A stretch of DNA of 64,000 bases from positions 186,001 to 250,000 of the forward strand of contig NZ_JACICA010000003.1 of the NCBI RefSeq assembly GCF_014195585.1, written 5' to 3'. Both the position numbers and the translations under genes were made by a program. Shown here in pieces: positions 1 to 8,933 of this stretch. The notes beneath the pieces were generated by a model. That model searched no databases and was not told where the DNA came from. It saw only the letters and a list, made by a program, of their open reading frames with translations. The DNA comes from Alloprevotella rava. Its GTDB lineage: Bacteria; Bacteroidota; Bacteroidia; Bacteroidales; Bacteroidaceae. Positions within the stretch are counted from its first letter, which is position 1. Each line of letters opens with the position of its first letter.

Positions 1-3000
1 GCACTTGATCGTATTGAAAAAGGGCGTGCAACGCTTTTCAATATTCTTCTCCGTAACGATGGTCTTATCGCAGCTCAGAATGTGAGAGTAAATCTTCCCA
101 AGGTTAACGGCTTCACGTTCCAGCCACTGATGGAAGTGTTCGGTATCACCCTTGGCGCAGGACAAAGCAAGACAATTCCTGTACGCGTCACACACGCTAC
201 ACCGTCTTCTGGCACGCGTCGACAAGCACCAGTAGAAAATAACATTCCTTGTTCCACCAGCATACAGGTTAATTATGAATGGCCTTGTGGAGAAAACATG
301 AAAGTAGCATGGGTAGCAAATATCATGATGCTGTCAGCAGATCAATATAAGTGTACAGGAAAGAAAAAACCGGGAAGCACAGCTGGTTATGTCTCTAATG
401 ACAATGTAGATCCTGCCGACCTTATAGGAATCAATCCTGAAGACTTACCCTCTGCTGGCTATTCTTCTGGCTCTGAAAGTTCCGTAGAAAGTATGGCAAA
501 GCTTCTCTGTACTATGTTGGAATGTATTCCTTTCGATATTCCGTATGAATCATGCTTTGCTACAGGACAATCAATAGCCTCAGGAGATTCTGCGATGGCT
601 TATGGTATTCTTAGCGGAAATTGGGAAACCCTCAGTTGTTTAGCAGAACTTGTAAAAAAAGCAATGCCTTACGATGAATATCTCAATTGTGTCAAAGGCA
701 TTTATAATAATTCCTTTATTCGTCAGGAACGAAAAGCTCCTTCTGGGAAGCCTGAAATGCCAGAACAGCTCAGAGCCTACACTAAGAAAGCATATCCCTA
801 TGTCGACTATCTGAAAACATCGAGTCTTATTTATGATGAGTTCTCCGGGACAACCTCCATCTTAAATATCTTGACACCTCAGTTGGCCACTTCTCTGCAT
901 CGTATCGATTCTGTATTGATGGCACAACACGCTCAGGGTAAGCTCGAACAAGTCGACACGCTGAAGATTCCTCTCTATGCTCAACCTGGGCAGTCGGAAA
1001 CTTCTCTGGAAGCAGAGTTGACGGGATTGATGCCCAATGGTGTTGCCAACATACAGGGTTTCCGCCTACGCCACTATGTGGATCGCATAAAGAATAATTT
1101 CCGTATAGCTGATGGCTTGGCGGCCACCAGTGACAACTACATGCATCGAACCATTCTCGATAAGTACACCGCTCATCTCGATTCTTGCCAACAAGCTATG
1201 GTAGATTTAGGCTTTGCCAGCTGGGAAGAACTTGTAAAGAGTGCCAATAGGGACAAACAGGAATTTTTCGACAATCAGTCCGCTAATACTTGTGCGAAAG
1301 TAAAGCTCGAAATCGACCAAAAACTCGTGCTTACGCGCCAAGCTTTCCGCGGGACGCTGACCATTGAAAACAGCATGGAAACCGAATTGAAAGACATTGA
1401 TCTGAAAGTCACGGCCACAAACCTCCTTGGCGAATTGGCTACATCTCATGAGATGCAGATCAACTTCGAGAAGATTACGGGCTTTGCAGGCGCATTGGAA
1501 GGGCCGTGGACATTGGGCGGAAAGTCGAAAGGTGTGGCCACAATACTCTTTATACCTACGAAGTATGCAGCTCCCGATACGGTAACCACTTACTCTTTTG
1601 GTGGAACACTGAATTTCACGGCCGATGGCGAAAGTCGTTCGCGAAACCTCTGGCCTGTCAAGCTACAAGTGAAACCTTCACCCGAACTCGACCTTACCTA
1701 CTTTATGCAGCGTGATATCTATGGCGATAATCCGCTAACAAAAGATGTTGTAGAACCTGTTGTGCCGGCAGAATTCTCCGTGCTCATCCATAATAAGGGT
1801 AGAGGAGAGGCCACCAATGTGCGTATATTAAAGGAACAACCTAAGGTGGTGGAAAATGCGAAAGGACAGAATGTAAACTTTGCCATCGTAGCTTCCAGCC
1901 TTAATGGGCAGCCGCAAGCACTTGCCCTTGATTCTACTATTGCTACAGACTTTGGTAACATTGCACCTGACTCCTCGTCTTATGCAACGTGGTACCTGAC
2001 AAGTTCGCTCCTTGGACACTTCACAGGATACAACGTGAACGCCAGCCATGTGACGAGCTATGGAAATCCAGATTTGAGCCTGTTGGATCGTGTAACTATC
2101 CACGAACTCATTCATAGCGTCAACGCCTCTGTCGGCACGCAGAAACGGCGCGGATGGGTGGTCAACGATGAGGAAGATGAACTCTCACAGCCTGATCGCA
2201 TCTATCTCTCCGATGGAACAAACGAACCAGTTGATCCAGTCTCTGATATGTCGACACTCAAAAGTCTCGGAAATTCTAAATTCGAACTCAAGCTAACAGT
2301 GCCGCAAAAGGGATGGTTCTATACTGCTGTACCTGATCCGACACAGAGTTTAGGAAAGATTGTTAGTGTTAGGAATCAGACCACGGGAGAAGATGTTGAT
2401 CCACAGAATTTCTGGCAAACTCGCTATACGATGCAAGATGGCTTCGATCCTGTTCGAGACAATCGCCTCCATCTTGTAGCTTACGCTGGTAGCCCCGTAT
2501 CAATGACCTATGTCATTACCTTTGAGCCTACACCAGAGAAGCGATTAGTGGTTGACAGTATCCGAACAGTTCCAGCCGATGACCAACTGGCCGAAAAGCC
2601 CATCGACCAACTGACGGTTTATTTCAACAAACCAGTGGATGCTTCTTCCTTTACACGTGCCGATATCGAACTGCGGTATGAAGGGACAAAGTTGAACACT
2701 GAGATCCCCATTGCTGCTAAAAACGATTCTACTTTCACCCTCAACACCAGCTCCCTGACGAAGAACGGATTCTATATGCTGAGTGTCAACACTGACAGTA
2801 TCCGCGACCGTGAAGGCTTCTGGGGTTATGAGGGGCAGCAAGTACGCTGGATGCTCTTCAAGGATGGTCTCGTGCATTATAATATCTCAGCATGGCCGAG
2901 TGAAGCAGCAGGAACAGTAAGTAGCTCCGAAAACTCCAGCGAAGGCTCTATGGGATATGGCGATGAAATCACTCTTACCGCTAATCCTGGTGAGGGGCAT

Positions 3001-4098
3001 GAATTCGACTATTGGGGAACGGAATCCTCAGGACAGAATTCTGGCAGCGGCATTCGCCCAATGAAGAGTAAAGCTCCAACAGCAGCCCGTTCGGAAAAAG
3101 ATTTCACGCGTATCTCGTCCGAAAATCCGCTCCACTATGCACTTCGTCGCGATGAGAAGATTGTGGCAGTCTTTAAGCCCAAGACCTACAAACTGCGAGT
3201 GAACTGCAAGGCCGAAGAAGGCACTACGAGTTGTGGATCGGGAGTTTACGACTATGGTTCAGTGGTCAATATCAAAGCAACAGCTAACGAGGGCTATTCA
3301 CTCATTGGTTTTGTTGTTGAAGGCGATACAGTGAAGGCCGACGAAACGCAACTGACTGTTGATAAGGATATCAATGTTGATGTTGTGTTCAAGAACTGCA
3401 CGCCACAAGGCGTTCTGATGCTGGAGGATGCCGAATATCTTCCCGTCAGCATCGAACTAGCCAATGTGACACTCAAACGCACGTTCCGTAAAAATTCTTG
3501 GAACACTATCTGCTTGCCGTGTCCTGTTCAAAATCCAGCGAATGTCTTTGGAACGGGAACAGTAGTGGCCCGTCTGACAGGTGTTAGCAATGGATACATG
3601 CGTTTCTCCATCGTCAATAATATGGAAGCCAACGTGCCGTATCTCATACAAGTGGGAAGTCTCAACAATAGTAGTGTTGGAGAAAAGTCCACACGCACTT
3701 CCTTCTATAGTATTGAATCAACCACGGTGGTTGCTCCCACGAGTCAGCCACAGGATGTTCAGCAGAATGTAGCTTTCCTCGGCACTTACAGCCCGCTGGT
3801 ATTACCACGTAATGATGGCTACTACTACATCAGTTCTGATATGGTCTACTATGTTGATGCAGCAGCCAATGTTCCGATGGGGCGTTTCCGCGGCTATTTC
3901 CACCTCACAGGAAACAATCCCACCCGCATGGGACTCGTTTTCGGTGATACCCCAACAGGCATCGACGAGTGTGAAACTGCAGGCAAGTACGATGTCTACA
4001 ACCTTGCCGGCATCTGTGTTCGTAAGGCAGGCGAATCCCTCAAAGGACTCTTGCCCGGCATCTATATCATCGGTGGGAAGAAGACCATCATCCGATAG
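1..4098 (+). CDS. Large surface protein with T9SS C-terminal sorting tail (5' end outside window)
   Basis: The frame is open from base 1, so the first GTG/ATG candidates inside the window are not the true start; 1365 residues are visible. The middle holds several all-beta, Ig-like segments. Residues about 848-960 look like an SbsA-type Ig-like domain. Residues about 961-1130 contain two InlB/Listeria-Bacteroides-like repeats (phrases of the type GHEFDYWG and GYSLIGF followed by VDVVFK). The last 45 residues have the form DVYNLAGICVRK...GLLPGIYIIGGKK, which is the type A T9SS sorting tail that directs export across the outer membrane. The protein is therefore predicted to be cell-surface or secreted. 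The substrate or partner cannot be told; adhesion is a guess. A strong hairpin terminator follows 20 nt after the stop. The N-terminal half matches nothing I recognise and is unusually Cys-containing (several Cys at about residues 75-235). Confidence 0.85.
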   Translation, partial: ALDRIEKGRATLFNILLRNDGLIAAQNVRVNLPKVNGFTFQPLMEVFGITLGAGQSKTIPVRVTHATPSSGTRRQAPVENNIPCSTSIQVNYEWPCGENMKVAWVANIMMLSADQYKCTGKKKPGSTAGYVSNDNVDPADLIGINPEDLPSAGYSSGSESSVESMAKLLCTMLECIPFDIPYESCFATGQSIASGDSAMAYGILSGNWETLSCLAELVKKAMPYDEYLNCVKGIYNNSFIRQERKAPSGKPEMPEQLRAYTKKAYPYVDYLKTSSLIYDEFSGTTSILNILTPQLATSLHRIDSVLMAQHAQGKLEQVDTLKIPLYAQPGQSETSLEAELTGLMPNGVANIQGFRLRHYVDRIKNNFRIADGLAATSDNYMHRTILDKYTAHLDSCQQAMVDLGFASWEELVKSANRDKQEFFDNQSANTCAKVKLEIDQKLVLTRQAFRGTLTIENSMETELKDIDLKVTATNLLGELATSHEMQINFEKITGFAGALEGPWTLGGKSKGVATILFIPTKYAAPDTVTTYSFGGTLNFTADGESRSRNLWPVKLQVKPSPELDLTYFMQRDIYGDNPLTKDVVEPVVPAEFSVLIHNKGRGEATNVRILKEQPKVVENAKGQNVNFAIVASSLNGQPQALALDSTIATDFGNIAPDSSSYATWYLTSSLLGHFTGYNVNASHVTSYGNPDLSLLDRVTIHELIHSVNASVGTQKRRGWVVNDEEDELSQPDRIYLSDGTNEPVDPVSDMSTLKSLGNSKFELKLTVPQKGWFYTAVPDPTQSLGKIVSVRNQTTGEDVDPQNFWQTRYTMQDGFDPVRDNRLHLVAYAGSPVSMTYVITFEPTPEKRLVVDSIRTVPADDQLAEKPIDQLTVYFNKPVDASSFTRADIELRYEGTKLNTEIPIAAKNDSTFTLNTSSLTKNGFYMLSVNTDSIRDREGFWGYEGQQVRWMLFKDGLVHYNISAWPSEAAGTVSSSENSSEGSMGYGDEITLTANPGEGHEFDYWGTESSGQNSGSGIRPMKSKAPTAARSEKDFTRISSENPLHYALRRDEKIVAVFKPKTYKLRVNCKAEEGTTSCGSGVYDYGSVVNIKATANEGYSLIGFVVEGDTVKADETQLTVDKDINVDVVFKNCTPQGVLMLEDAEYLPVSIELANVTLKRTFRKNSWNTICLPCPVQNPANVFGTGTVVARLTGVSNGYMRFSIVNNMEANVPYLIQVGSLNNSSVGEKSTRTSFYSIESTTVVAPTSQPQDVQQNVAFLGTYSPLVLPRNDGYYYISSDMVYYVDAAANVPMGRFRGYFHLTGNNPTRMGLVFGDTPTGIDECETAGKYDVYNLAGICVRKAGESLKGLLPGIYIIGGKKTIIR

Positions 4099-4118
4099 TC
4101 TTTTCCTCCTATTCATAG

Positions 4119-4146
4119 CGAGCCAATGCCGAAAGGCATTGGCTCG
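4119..4146 (+). terminator. Rho-independent terminator after the surface protein
   Basis: A 12-bp perfect stem (CGAGCCAATGCC paired with GGCATTGGCTCG) is closed by a GAAA tetraloop and followed by a T-rich tract. It lies 20 nt after the stop at 4098. Confidence 0.9.
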
Positions 4147-4270
4147 TTGCTTTATTTGTTTTTACCCAATAAAAGAGAGAATGCCTATGTTGACATTCCC
4201 TCTCTATTGTATGAATATTATTGCTGTCTGGAAAATGTTTTAATCAGATATGAGGCTGCCTTTTCTTTTT

Positions 4271-6004
4271 TTAGTATTTAACCGTGTCGAATCTTGAGAG
4301 GTCGATGTTCTTTCCCCAAGTGGCAGAGATGCCTTCTTCGTCTTTCACGATAATTGCCGTGCAACCATTGTTCATGGTAAAGATCGTGGCATTGGAGTTC
4401 TCTTTCACGATGCGCCCCATCTGCTTGAATTTAGCGCATATTTTTTGGTAGAGATATATCACCTTGTTTTGTTTGACGTTGGAGAGATTTATGTCGAAAC
4501 TAAAGGAAGAGGGTTTGATGTCGTTGAAGACGTAGCTCGTAGAACTTCCTGCGCACGTTTCATTTTCTTCATCAATTTCTTCTGCGGTGTAGATTCGCTG
4601 GCTGATTTCAGAAGGGAAACTGATGCTGATGGTCACGGGGATAGAGTTAAACACTTTTGTGTAGTTCAACTCCTCCATCACATCGTACCAGTAGGGATCT
4701 GTGCCCGGGTGTTCTGCATCGCCTTTGTCGGAATTTTTCGCATAATGAGCCACAATCTTTTGAACAGGGGTGTTGAATGTAAGTCCGTCAACCCCATTTG
4801 GGATAATACCCAATGCGACCATAAAGGCATCAATGTCCATGGAATCGCTCTGTATGTAGCTATCCCCTGTATTAAAGTTTACATCCCACATTTTGGGTTG
4901 CTTTTCCACGGCTTTCCCCTTCTGGTCGATGAGAGCAAACTTGTTGTCAGCTATCATCACAACGGTGTACTTCCCTCCGAAATAGCGGAAAGTGAAGGCT
5001 TCAGGAAATTCTTTATTGAAAAGTTTTTCCCCCTTTTCATCAATAAAACTGTAGCTGTATTCTTCTTCCTCTTTTCCCGCATCTATGCTGGCCATTAGAT
5101 TGTCGCCATCTAATCTTAGAAGGTCATATTTAGGGCGAAGAAGGGTTTCTCCCTTCAAGTTCATAAGGCCATATTTCTCATCGTGTTTGTAAACAAATTT
5201 GTCCCCCTGGATGTCTTCGATACCTTGAATCTTTTCTGTGGGTCTTACTACCTCTTCTCCTTTCTCATTGATGAGTCCCCAGCATTCTTTTCCGTTTCTT
5301 CTTACAGAAATGTCCAACAGGCCGCTCTGAAAGAATCCTCCAATCCATTCATATTTGGATCTTTGTATGTCGCAGAGTTTTTTTCCCGAAGTGTTTAGAA
5401 CCGTGAAAAAATAATCTGAATCGTCTTCACCTCGAAAGTTCTTTTCATATTTCTTGTCGATGGCAACAAATTTCCCATCGCTACAGTTGTATATGTTGCA
5501 ATACTTTGCTGGGATCACCGACTTTCCGTCCGCATTGATCACACCACAATAGTCCCCCGCTGTTTTATAGACTGCGTAGCCCTCCGAAAAATCTTCTACG
5601 CCTGTCACAATCTGATTGTCGATTTTGTCGAGCACTTTTACGGTCTGGCCCTCCTTGTCGATGATGGATACAGGCTTGTTGGGCTCTGTCACTAAAGCGC
5701 GGCCATCATGGAAACACGTGGCCCACACATACTCTTTGCCTATCTTCTTTGGCTTCTTTTCGGCCGTGTAAATTTCCCACAAATCTTTTCCGTTTTTCGT
5801 CATGAAACGGCCCTCAACGGCCATGGTGATTGGGGTTTTAAATTCATTGGAAAAAATCACTTCTCCGTTGTCCGTAGAAATCATACTCCATTTTCCGTTC
5901 TCCCTCTCTTGGAACGGAACGCCTTGAACTCCATTGCTGTTTTCTTCCGAGCAGGAAACGAATCCTATCACGAGCAGGAGCATCAAAAAGAGGTTTTTAT
6001 TCAT
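4271..6004 (-). CDS. WG-repeat lipoprotein
   Basis: 577 residues. The N-terminus is a lipoprotein signal with lipobox FVSC (Cys18), so the mature protein is lipid-anchored in the envelope. Residues about 30-400 contain degenerate WG repeats: short units of the form W/YGLIN..G..V..P.KY, for example KECWGLINEKGEEVVRP and EKYGLMNLKGETLLRPKYD. WG repeats are thought to be beta-rich protein-interaction units; no enzyme activity is implied. Residues about 400-577 form a separate C-terminal region that I do not recognise. The gene stands alone, converging on the upstream surface protein. A TATATTTG -7 element lies at 6086-6093, about 80 nt upstream of the start. Confidence 0.85.
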   Translation of the reverse strand: MNKNLFLMLLLVIGFVSCSEENSNGVQGVPFQERENGKWSMISTDNGEVIFSNEFKTPITMAVEGRFMTKNGKDLWEIYTAEKKPKKIGKEYVWATCFHDGRALVTEPNKPVSIIDKEGQTVKVLDKIDNQIVTGVEDFSEGYAVYKTAGDYCGVINADGKSVIPAKYCNIYNCSDGKFVAIDKKYEKNFRGEDDSDYFFTVLNTSGKKLCDIQRSKYEWIGGFFQSGLLDISVRRNGKECWGLINEKGEEVVRPTEKIQGIEDIQGDKFVYKHDEKYGLMNLKGETLLRPKYDLLRLDGDNLMASIDAGKEEEEYSYSFIDEKGEKLFNKEFPEAFTFRYFGGKYTVVMIADNKFALIDQKGKAVEKQPKMWDVNFNTGDSYIQSDSMDIDAFMVALGIIPNGVDGLTFNTPVQKIVAHYAKNSDKGDAEHPGTDPYWYDVMEELNYTKVFNSIPVTISISFPSEISQRIYTAEEIDEENETCAGSSTSYVFNDIKPSSFSFDINLSNVKQNKVIYLYQKICAKFKQMGRIVKENSNATIFTMNNGCTAIIVKDEEGISATWGKNIDLSRFDTVKY

Positions 6005-6085
6005 GTGAGTGAATGTTTTTTAGTTTGTTGTTTTTTAGTCGTTTATGTATTTTCTGCCAATAATTCAAGCAGGCCTTTCTTTTTG

Positions 6086-6093
6086 CAAATATA
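6086..6093 (-). promoter_or_regulatory. Probable -7 element for the WG-repeat lipoprotein
   Basis: On the minus strand this reads TATATTTG, matching the Bacteroidota -7 consensus TAnnTTTG. No clear TTTG -33 element is seen at the expected distance. Confidence 0.5.
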
Positions 6094-6179
6094 CGGAGAA
6101 GTTGCTTTTCTTCTCTGAAAATGGTACAAGAAAAGTTTCAAGAATATAACTCCCGCACCTTTCCTTTTATGAAAAATAT

Positions 6180-6249
6180 CCTTATTGCGCTGGCTGACGG
6201 AATAAGGGTGTTGGGGGATAGAATAAGGCTGCTGGCTGACGCAATAAGG
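6180..6249. repeat. 21-bp-phased CCTTATTG/CAATAAGG box array, copy 1
   Basis: Four boxes: CCTTATTG at 6180, GAATAAGG at 6200, GAATAAGG at 6221 and CAATAAGG at 6242. Taken at the same T:A pair of each box (6183, 6204, 6225, 6246) the spacing is exactly 21 bp. Two of the spacers contain the half-site GGCTGACG. The left edge is preceded by AAAAATAT. It lies upstream of the WG lipoprotein. Confidence 0.9.
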
Positions 6250-6295
6250 ATGCGGACGGAGAGGGAAGAAAATGTGGGAAAAGGGAGGGGAAATG

Positions 6296-6328
6296 TTTGG
6301 CAGGAGTAGGGAGAATGTTGTATCTTTG
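6296..6328 (+). promoter_or_regulatory. Promoter-like sequence with no recognisable gene downstream
   Basis: TTTG at 6296-6299, a 21-nt gap and TATCTTTG at 6321-6328 match the Bacteroidota promoter consensus on the plus strand. The next 600 nt contain only low-complexity open frames. It may drive a small RNA, or be a remnant or a chance match. Confidence 0.4.
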
Positions 6329-6639
6329 TGGTGTGAACGAAGCAATATCCCGTTCCGAAGCGTTCTTTGACAATCTAAGACCATTGAAAAATAGTATAAA
6401 AATCTTACCGCAATTTTAGTTCTCTTTCCGGCTGCTTTTCTCATTGCAGAAATGTCGTTTTTTTCTCACTCGTTGAGAGAGGGAGGAGTGTGTCTGCGTG
6501 TTGTGAAAAATAGTTCCTCTCAAGTTTCCTTTTCCTTGCTACGTTTCGAAAGTAGGGCAACAGCCTTTCTCCTCTTTTCCTCTTGCACGCTTCTCGCCTT
6601 CAGTGTGCCTCCTCCTTTCACACATCGCTCACACATCTG

Positions 6640-6691
6640 CACTCATCTTGCACTCATCTTGCACTCATCTGTCACTCATCTGTCACTCATC
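6640..6691. repeat. 11-nt tandem repeat
   Basis: Five units beginning CACTCATC start at 6640, 6651, 6662, 6673 and 6684, an exact 11-nt period. Units 1-2 end in TTG and units 3-4 in TGT. Confidence 0.85.
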
Positions 6692-6878
6692 GCAAGAAGA
6701 AGAAAAACGAAGAAGAAAAACATTCCCCCCACACCCCCTATAAAAAGAAGAAGATAAAAGAAGAAGAAAACCCAATATTCTTCCTTACGTCAGAATATTG
6801 GGGCGCGAGAGAAAAATTTCAGAGATTTTCGGCAAAAGTGAAGGGGCTTTTGGCTAAATCTTGGAGCAAGTTGGACAA

Positions 6879-6911
6879 GTCGGACGGGTCAGACTGGTCG
6901 GACTGGTCCGA
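6879..6911. repeat. 9-nt tandem repeat GTCGGACTG at a gene 3' end, copy 1
   Basis: The 33 nt from 6879 are built of 9-nt units close to GTCGGACTG. The same 33 nt recur at 20679-20711 with one difference (g/a). It sits 17 nt beyond the minus-strand stop of the M49 peptidase gene. It can form a local hairpin (GTCGGACTGGTCCGA is partly self-complementary), so it may act as a terminator or mRNA 3'-end structure. Confidence 0.8.
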
Positions 6912-6928
6912 TTTCTCCGACCAAAAGC

Positions 6929-8920
6929 TTATTCGTTCACATCCGGCAGCGTATTGTAGTCGCGGCTGTAGCGGAGCATTTGCTTGTCGTAAGGCTCGGT
7001 GTAGTCGAGTTTCACGTCAGTGATATTGCCTTGTGCGTCGCGAACGGCCGAGTAAACAGGATTGATGAAGCCCTTGTAGGGTTTGAGGTTGAGCTTGTTG
7101 TAGCGATCGAGGATTTCCTTGTGGAGCTTCGAGTCTACCTTCACGCCGTAAGTCTCCACGAGTTGGCGTGCGGCCTCATAGTCGCCCTCGCTCTTGATGC
7201 GCTGCACCTCAGCCAAGAGTTTGCCGAAGAGCTGGCGTAGAGCGGGGTAGTCGTTGATGCGAACGTAGGTTTTTCCGCCACGCTTCACGAGTTCCACCAC
7301 CTTCTTGTCGCGGCCCTGCTCGTAAGCCCAGTGGGCGATGAAGGCGCGGTTGCGCATGTGAGCTTCCTCAATGTTGTTGCCCGGTTTGATGCGCACCAGC
7401 TGCGTGAGCAGGCCGTTCTGCATGTAGGTGTAGTACTGCGCTTTGTAGGCTTCAGCATCGGGCGTAAGACCAAGTTCCGTCATTTTCGGGTCGGCCACAT
7501 AGTAGAGGCCGAAGAGGTCGGCGCGTCCCTCCTCGATGGTAGAGCCGTAGGCCTTGAGCGAGTCGGGGTCAGTGCCAGGAAGGAGTTTTCCCGAGCCATG
7601 GCCAAGACATTCGTGGAGGTCGGTGTGTAGATCGTCCGTGATATCGCCATAGCGATTGATGAGTTGGCGCGTAGCCTCGTCGATGACAAATTCCTTGTCC
7701 ATGCCCGAGCCGTGAGCCGCCTTGCTGTAGGCATCGGTCAGGTTGCCGATGGTGACGGACTTAGAGCCGTGTTCCTTTCGAACCCAGTCGGAGTTGGGCA
7801 AGTTGATGCCGATGGCCGTTGAGGGGTAGAGATCGCCGCCGAGGATGGCCGCAGTGATGACCTTTGCGCTCACGCCTTTCACTTTCTCCTTCTTGAAGCG
7901 AGCATCTACGGGCGAATGGTCCTCAAACCATTGCGCGTTGGCACTGAGCGTTTCGGTGCGGCGCGTGGCTTCGATGTCCTTGAAGTTGACGATAGCTTCC
8001 CAGCTGGCTTTCATGCCGAGCGGGTCGCCGTAAGTTTCCGTGAAGTTGTTGGTGAAGTCCACGAGGTCCTCCGTGTTTTTGAGCCAAAGGATGGACCAAG
8101 CGTCGTATGTGCAGAGGTCGCCGGTGCGGTAGAACTCGATGAGCTTGTCGATGACGTGTTGCTGCTTCTCGGTGTCGCAGAAGGGGCGAGCCTTTTGCAG
8201 ACAATCGATGATGCGCGTAATGGCCGAGCCATAGAGGCCGTGTTCGCGCCACACTTGCTCCGTGAGTTCGCCGTCCTCCTTCACCAAGCGGCTGTTAAGG
8301 CCCATCATGATGGGGTGCGGGTCGTTGATGGCCTTGCGCTGGGTATAGAACTCTTCCGCTTCAGCCTGCGTAACGCCCGGTCCGTAGTAGTTTTCGGCCG
8401 AAGTGAGGATGAGGTCATCGCCGTCCTTTTGGTTGACGCGCATGGGCATCACTTCCGGATTGAAGATGACGGGGAAGATTTCCTCATCAAGCGAGTAGTT
8501 GAGATCAGTCAGAGTCTGGCGGAGCCATTTCTCCGAGAAGCCCGGCTGGAACTTCTCCGAACCGTAATGGTGGTGGATGCCACTGGAGAACCACACCCGC
8601 TTGAGATACGTGGTGAGTTCGCGGAAATCCTTGCTGTTGCGGTCGCCGCGGTATTGCGTATAGACTGTTTCGAGCATACGCCGTATGCGCAGGTTGTAGC
8701 GTCCGTTTTGATCGAAGAGGATGTCGCGGCCTTGAAGGGCAGCCTCGCTGAGATAGTAGACGAGAGTCTTCTGGCGGAGGGTCAGCTTCTCGAAGCCTTC
8801 CACTTTGTAGCGAAGCATCTGAATGTCGGCAAAGGCCTCGTCAGTGTAGCGAAAGCCCGCCGTTTGGCTGTTAGCAGCCATGGTTGCAGTAAGCATCATT
8901 GCAGTGAGAATTTTCTTCAT
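6929..8920 (-). CDS. Secreted or periplasmic dipeptidyl peptidase III-type metallopeptidase (family M49)
   Basis: 663 residues from the ATG at 8920; the frame stays open 53 codons further upstream but that part overlaps trkH. The start is chosen because it begins a signal peptide (MKKILTAMMLTATMAANSQ). The M49 zinc motif HECLGH is at residues 436-441 and the second motif EEGRAD at 463-468; together they supply the zinc ligands and catalytic Glu of dipeptidyl peptidase III. The family removes dipeptides from the N-terminus of short peptides. The export signal fits periplasmic peptide digestion, common in Bacteroidales. The gene begins 13 nt after the trkH stop, so it may be co-transcribed with trkH, although a functional link is not obvious. 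Confidence 0.92.
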   Translation of the reverse strand: MKKILTAMMLTATMAANSQTAGFRYTDEAFADIQMLRYKVEGFEKLTLRQKTLVYYLSEAALQGRDILFDQNGRYNLRIRRMLETVYTQYRGDRNSKDFRELTTYLKRVWFSSGIHHHYGSEKFQPGFSEKWLRQTLTDLNYSLDEEIFPVIFNPEVMPMRVNQKDGDDLILTSAENYYGPGVTQAEAEEFYTQRKAINDPHPIMMGLNSRLVKEDGELTEQVWREHGLYGSAITRIIDCLQKARPFCDTEKQQHVIDKLIEFYRTGDLCTYDAWSILWLKNTEDLVDFTNNFTETYGDPLGMKASWEAIVNFKDIEATRRTETLSANAQWFEDHSPVDARFKKEKVKGVSAKVITAAILGGDLYPSTAIGINLPNSDWVRKEHGSKSVTIGNLTDAYSKAAHGSGMDKEFVIDEATRQLINRYGDITDDLHTDLHECLGHGSGKLLPGTDPDSLKAYGSTIEEGRADLFGLYYVADPKMTELGLTPDAEAYKAQYYTYMQNGLLTQLVRIKPGNNIEEAHMRNRAFIAHWAYEQGRDKKVVELVKRGGKTYVRINDYPALRQLFGKLLAEVQRIKSEGDYEAARQLVETYGVKVDSKLHKEILDRYNKLNLKPYKGFINPVYSAVRDAQGNITDVKLDYTEPYDKQMLRYSRDYNTLPDVNE

Positions 8921-8933
8921 GTGATAGTTATTT

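Larger units (their letters stand above)
6005..6928. other. Gene-free stretch rich in repeats
   Basis: This 924-bp interval has no convincing gene. From left to right it holds: the lipoprotein promoter (6086-6093), a 21-bp-phased box array (6180-6249), a promoter-like sequence on the plus strand (6296-6328), an 11-nt tandem repeat (6640-6691), a purine-rich tract (about 6693-6780) and a 9-nt tandem repeat next to the following gene's stop (6879-6911). The open frames here are explained by low-complexity sequence. Confidence 0.7.

Noticed and set aside
6452-7023. Open frames over the tandem-repeat region, including one reading SDWSDWSD
   Set aside because: They are built from low-complexity repeats and run into the antisense of the M49 gene.
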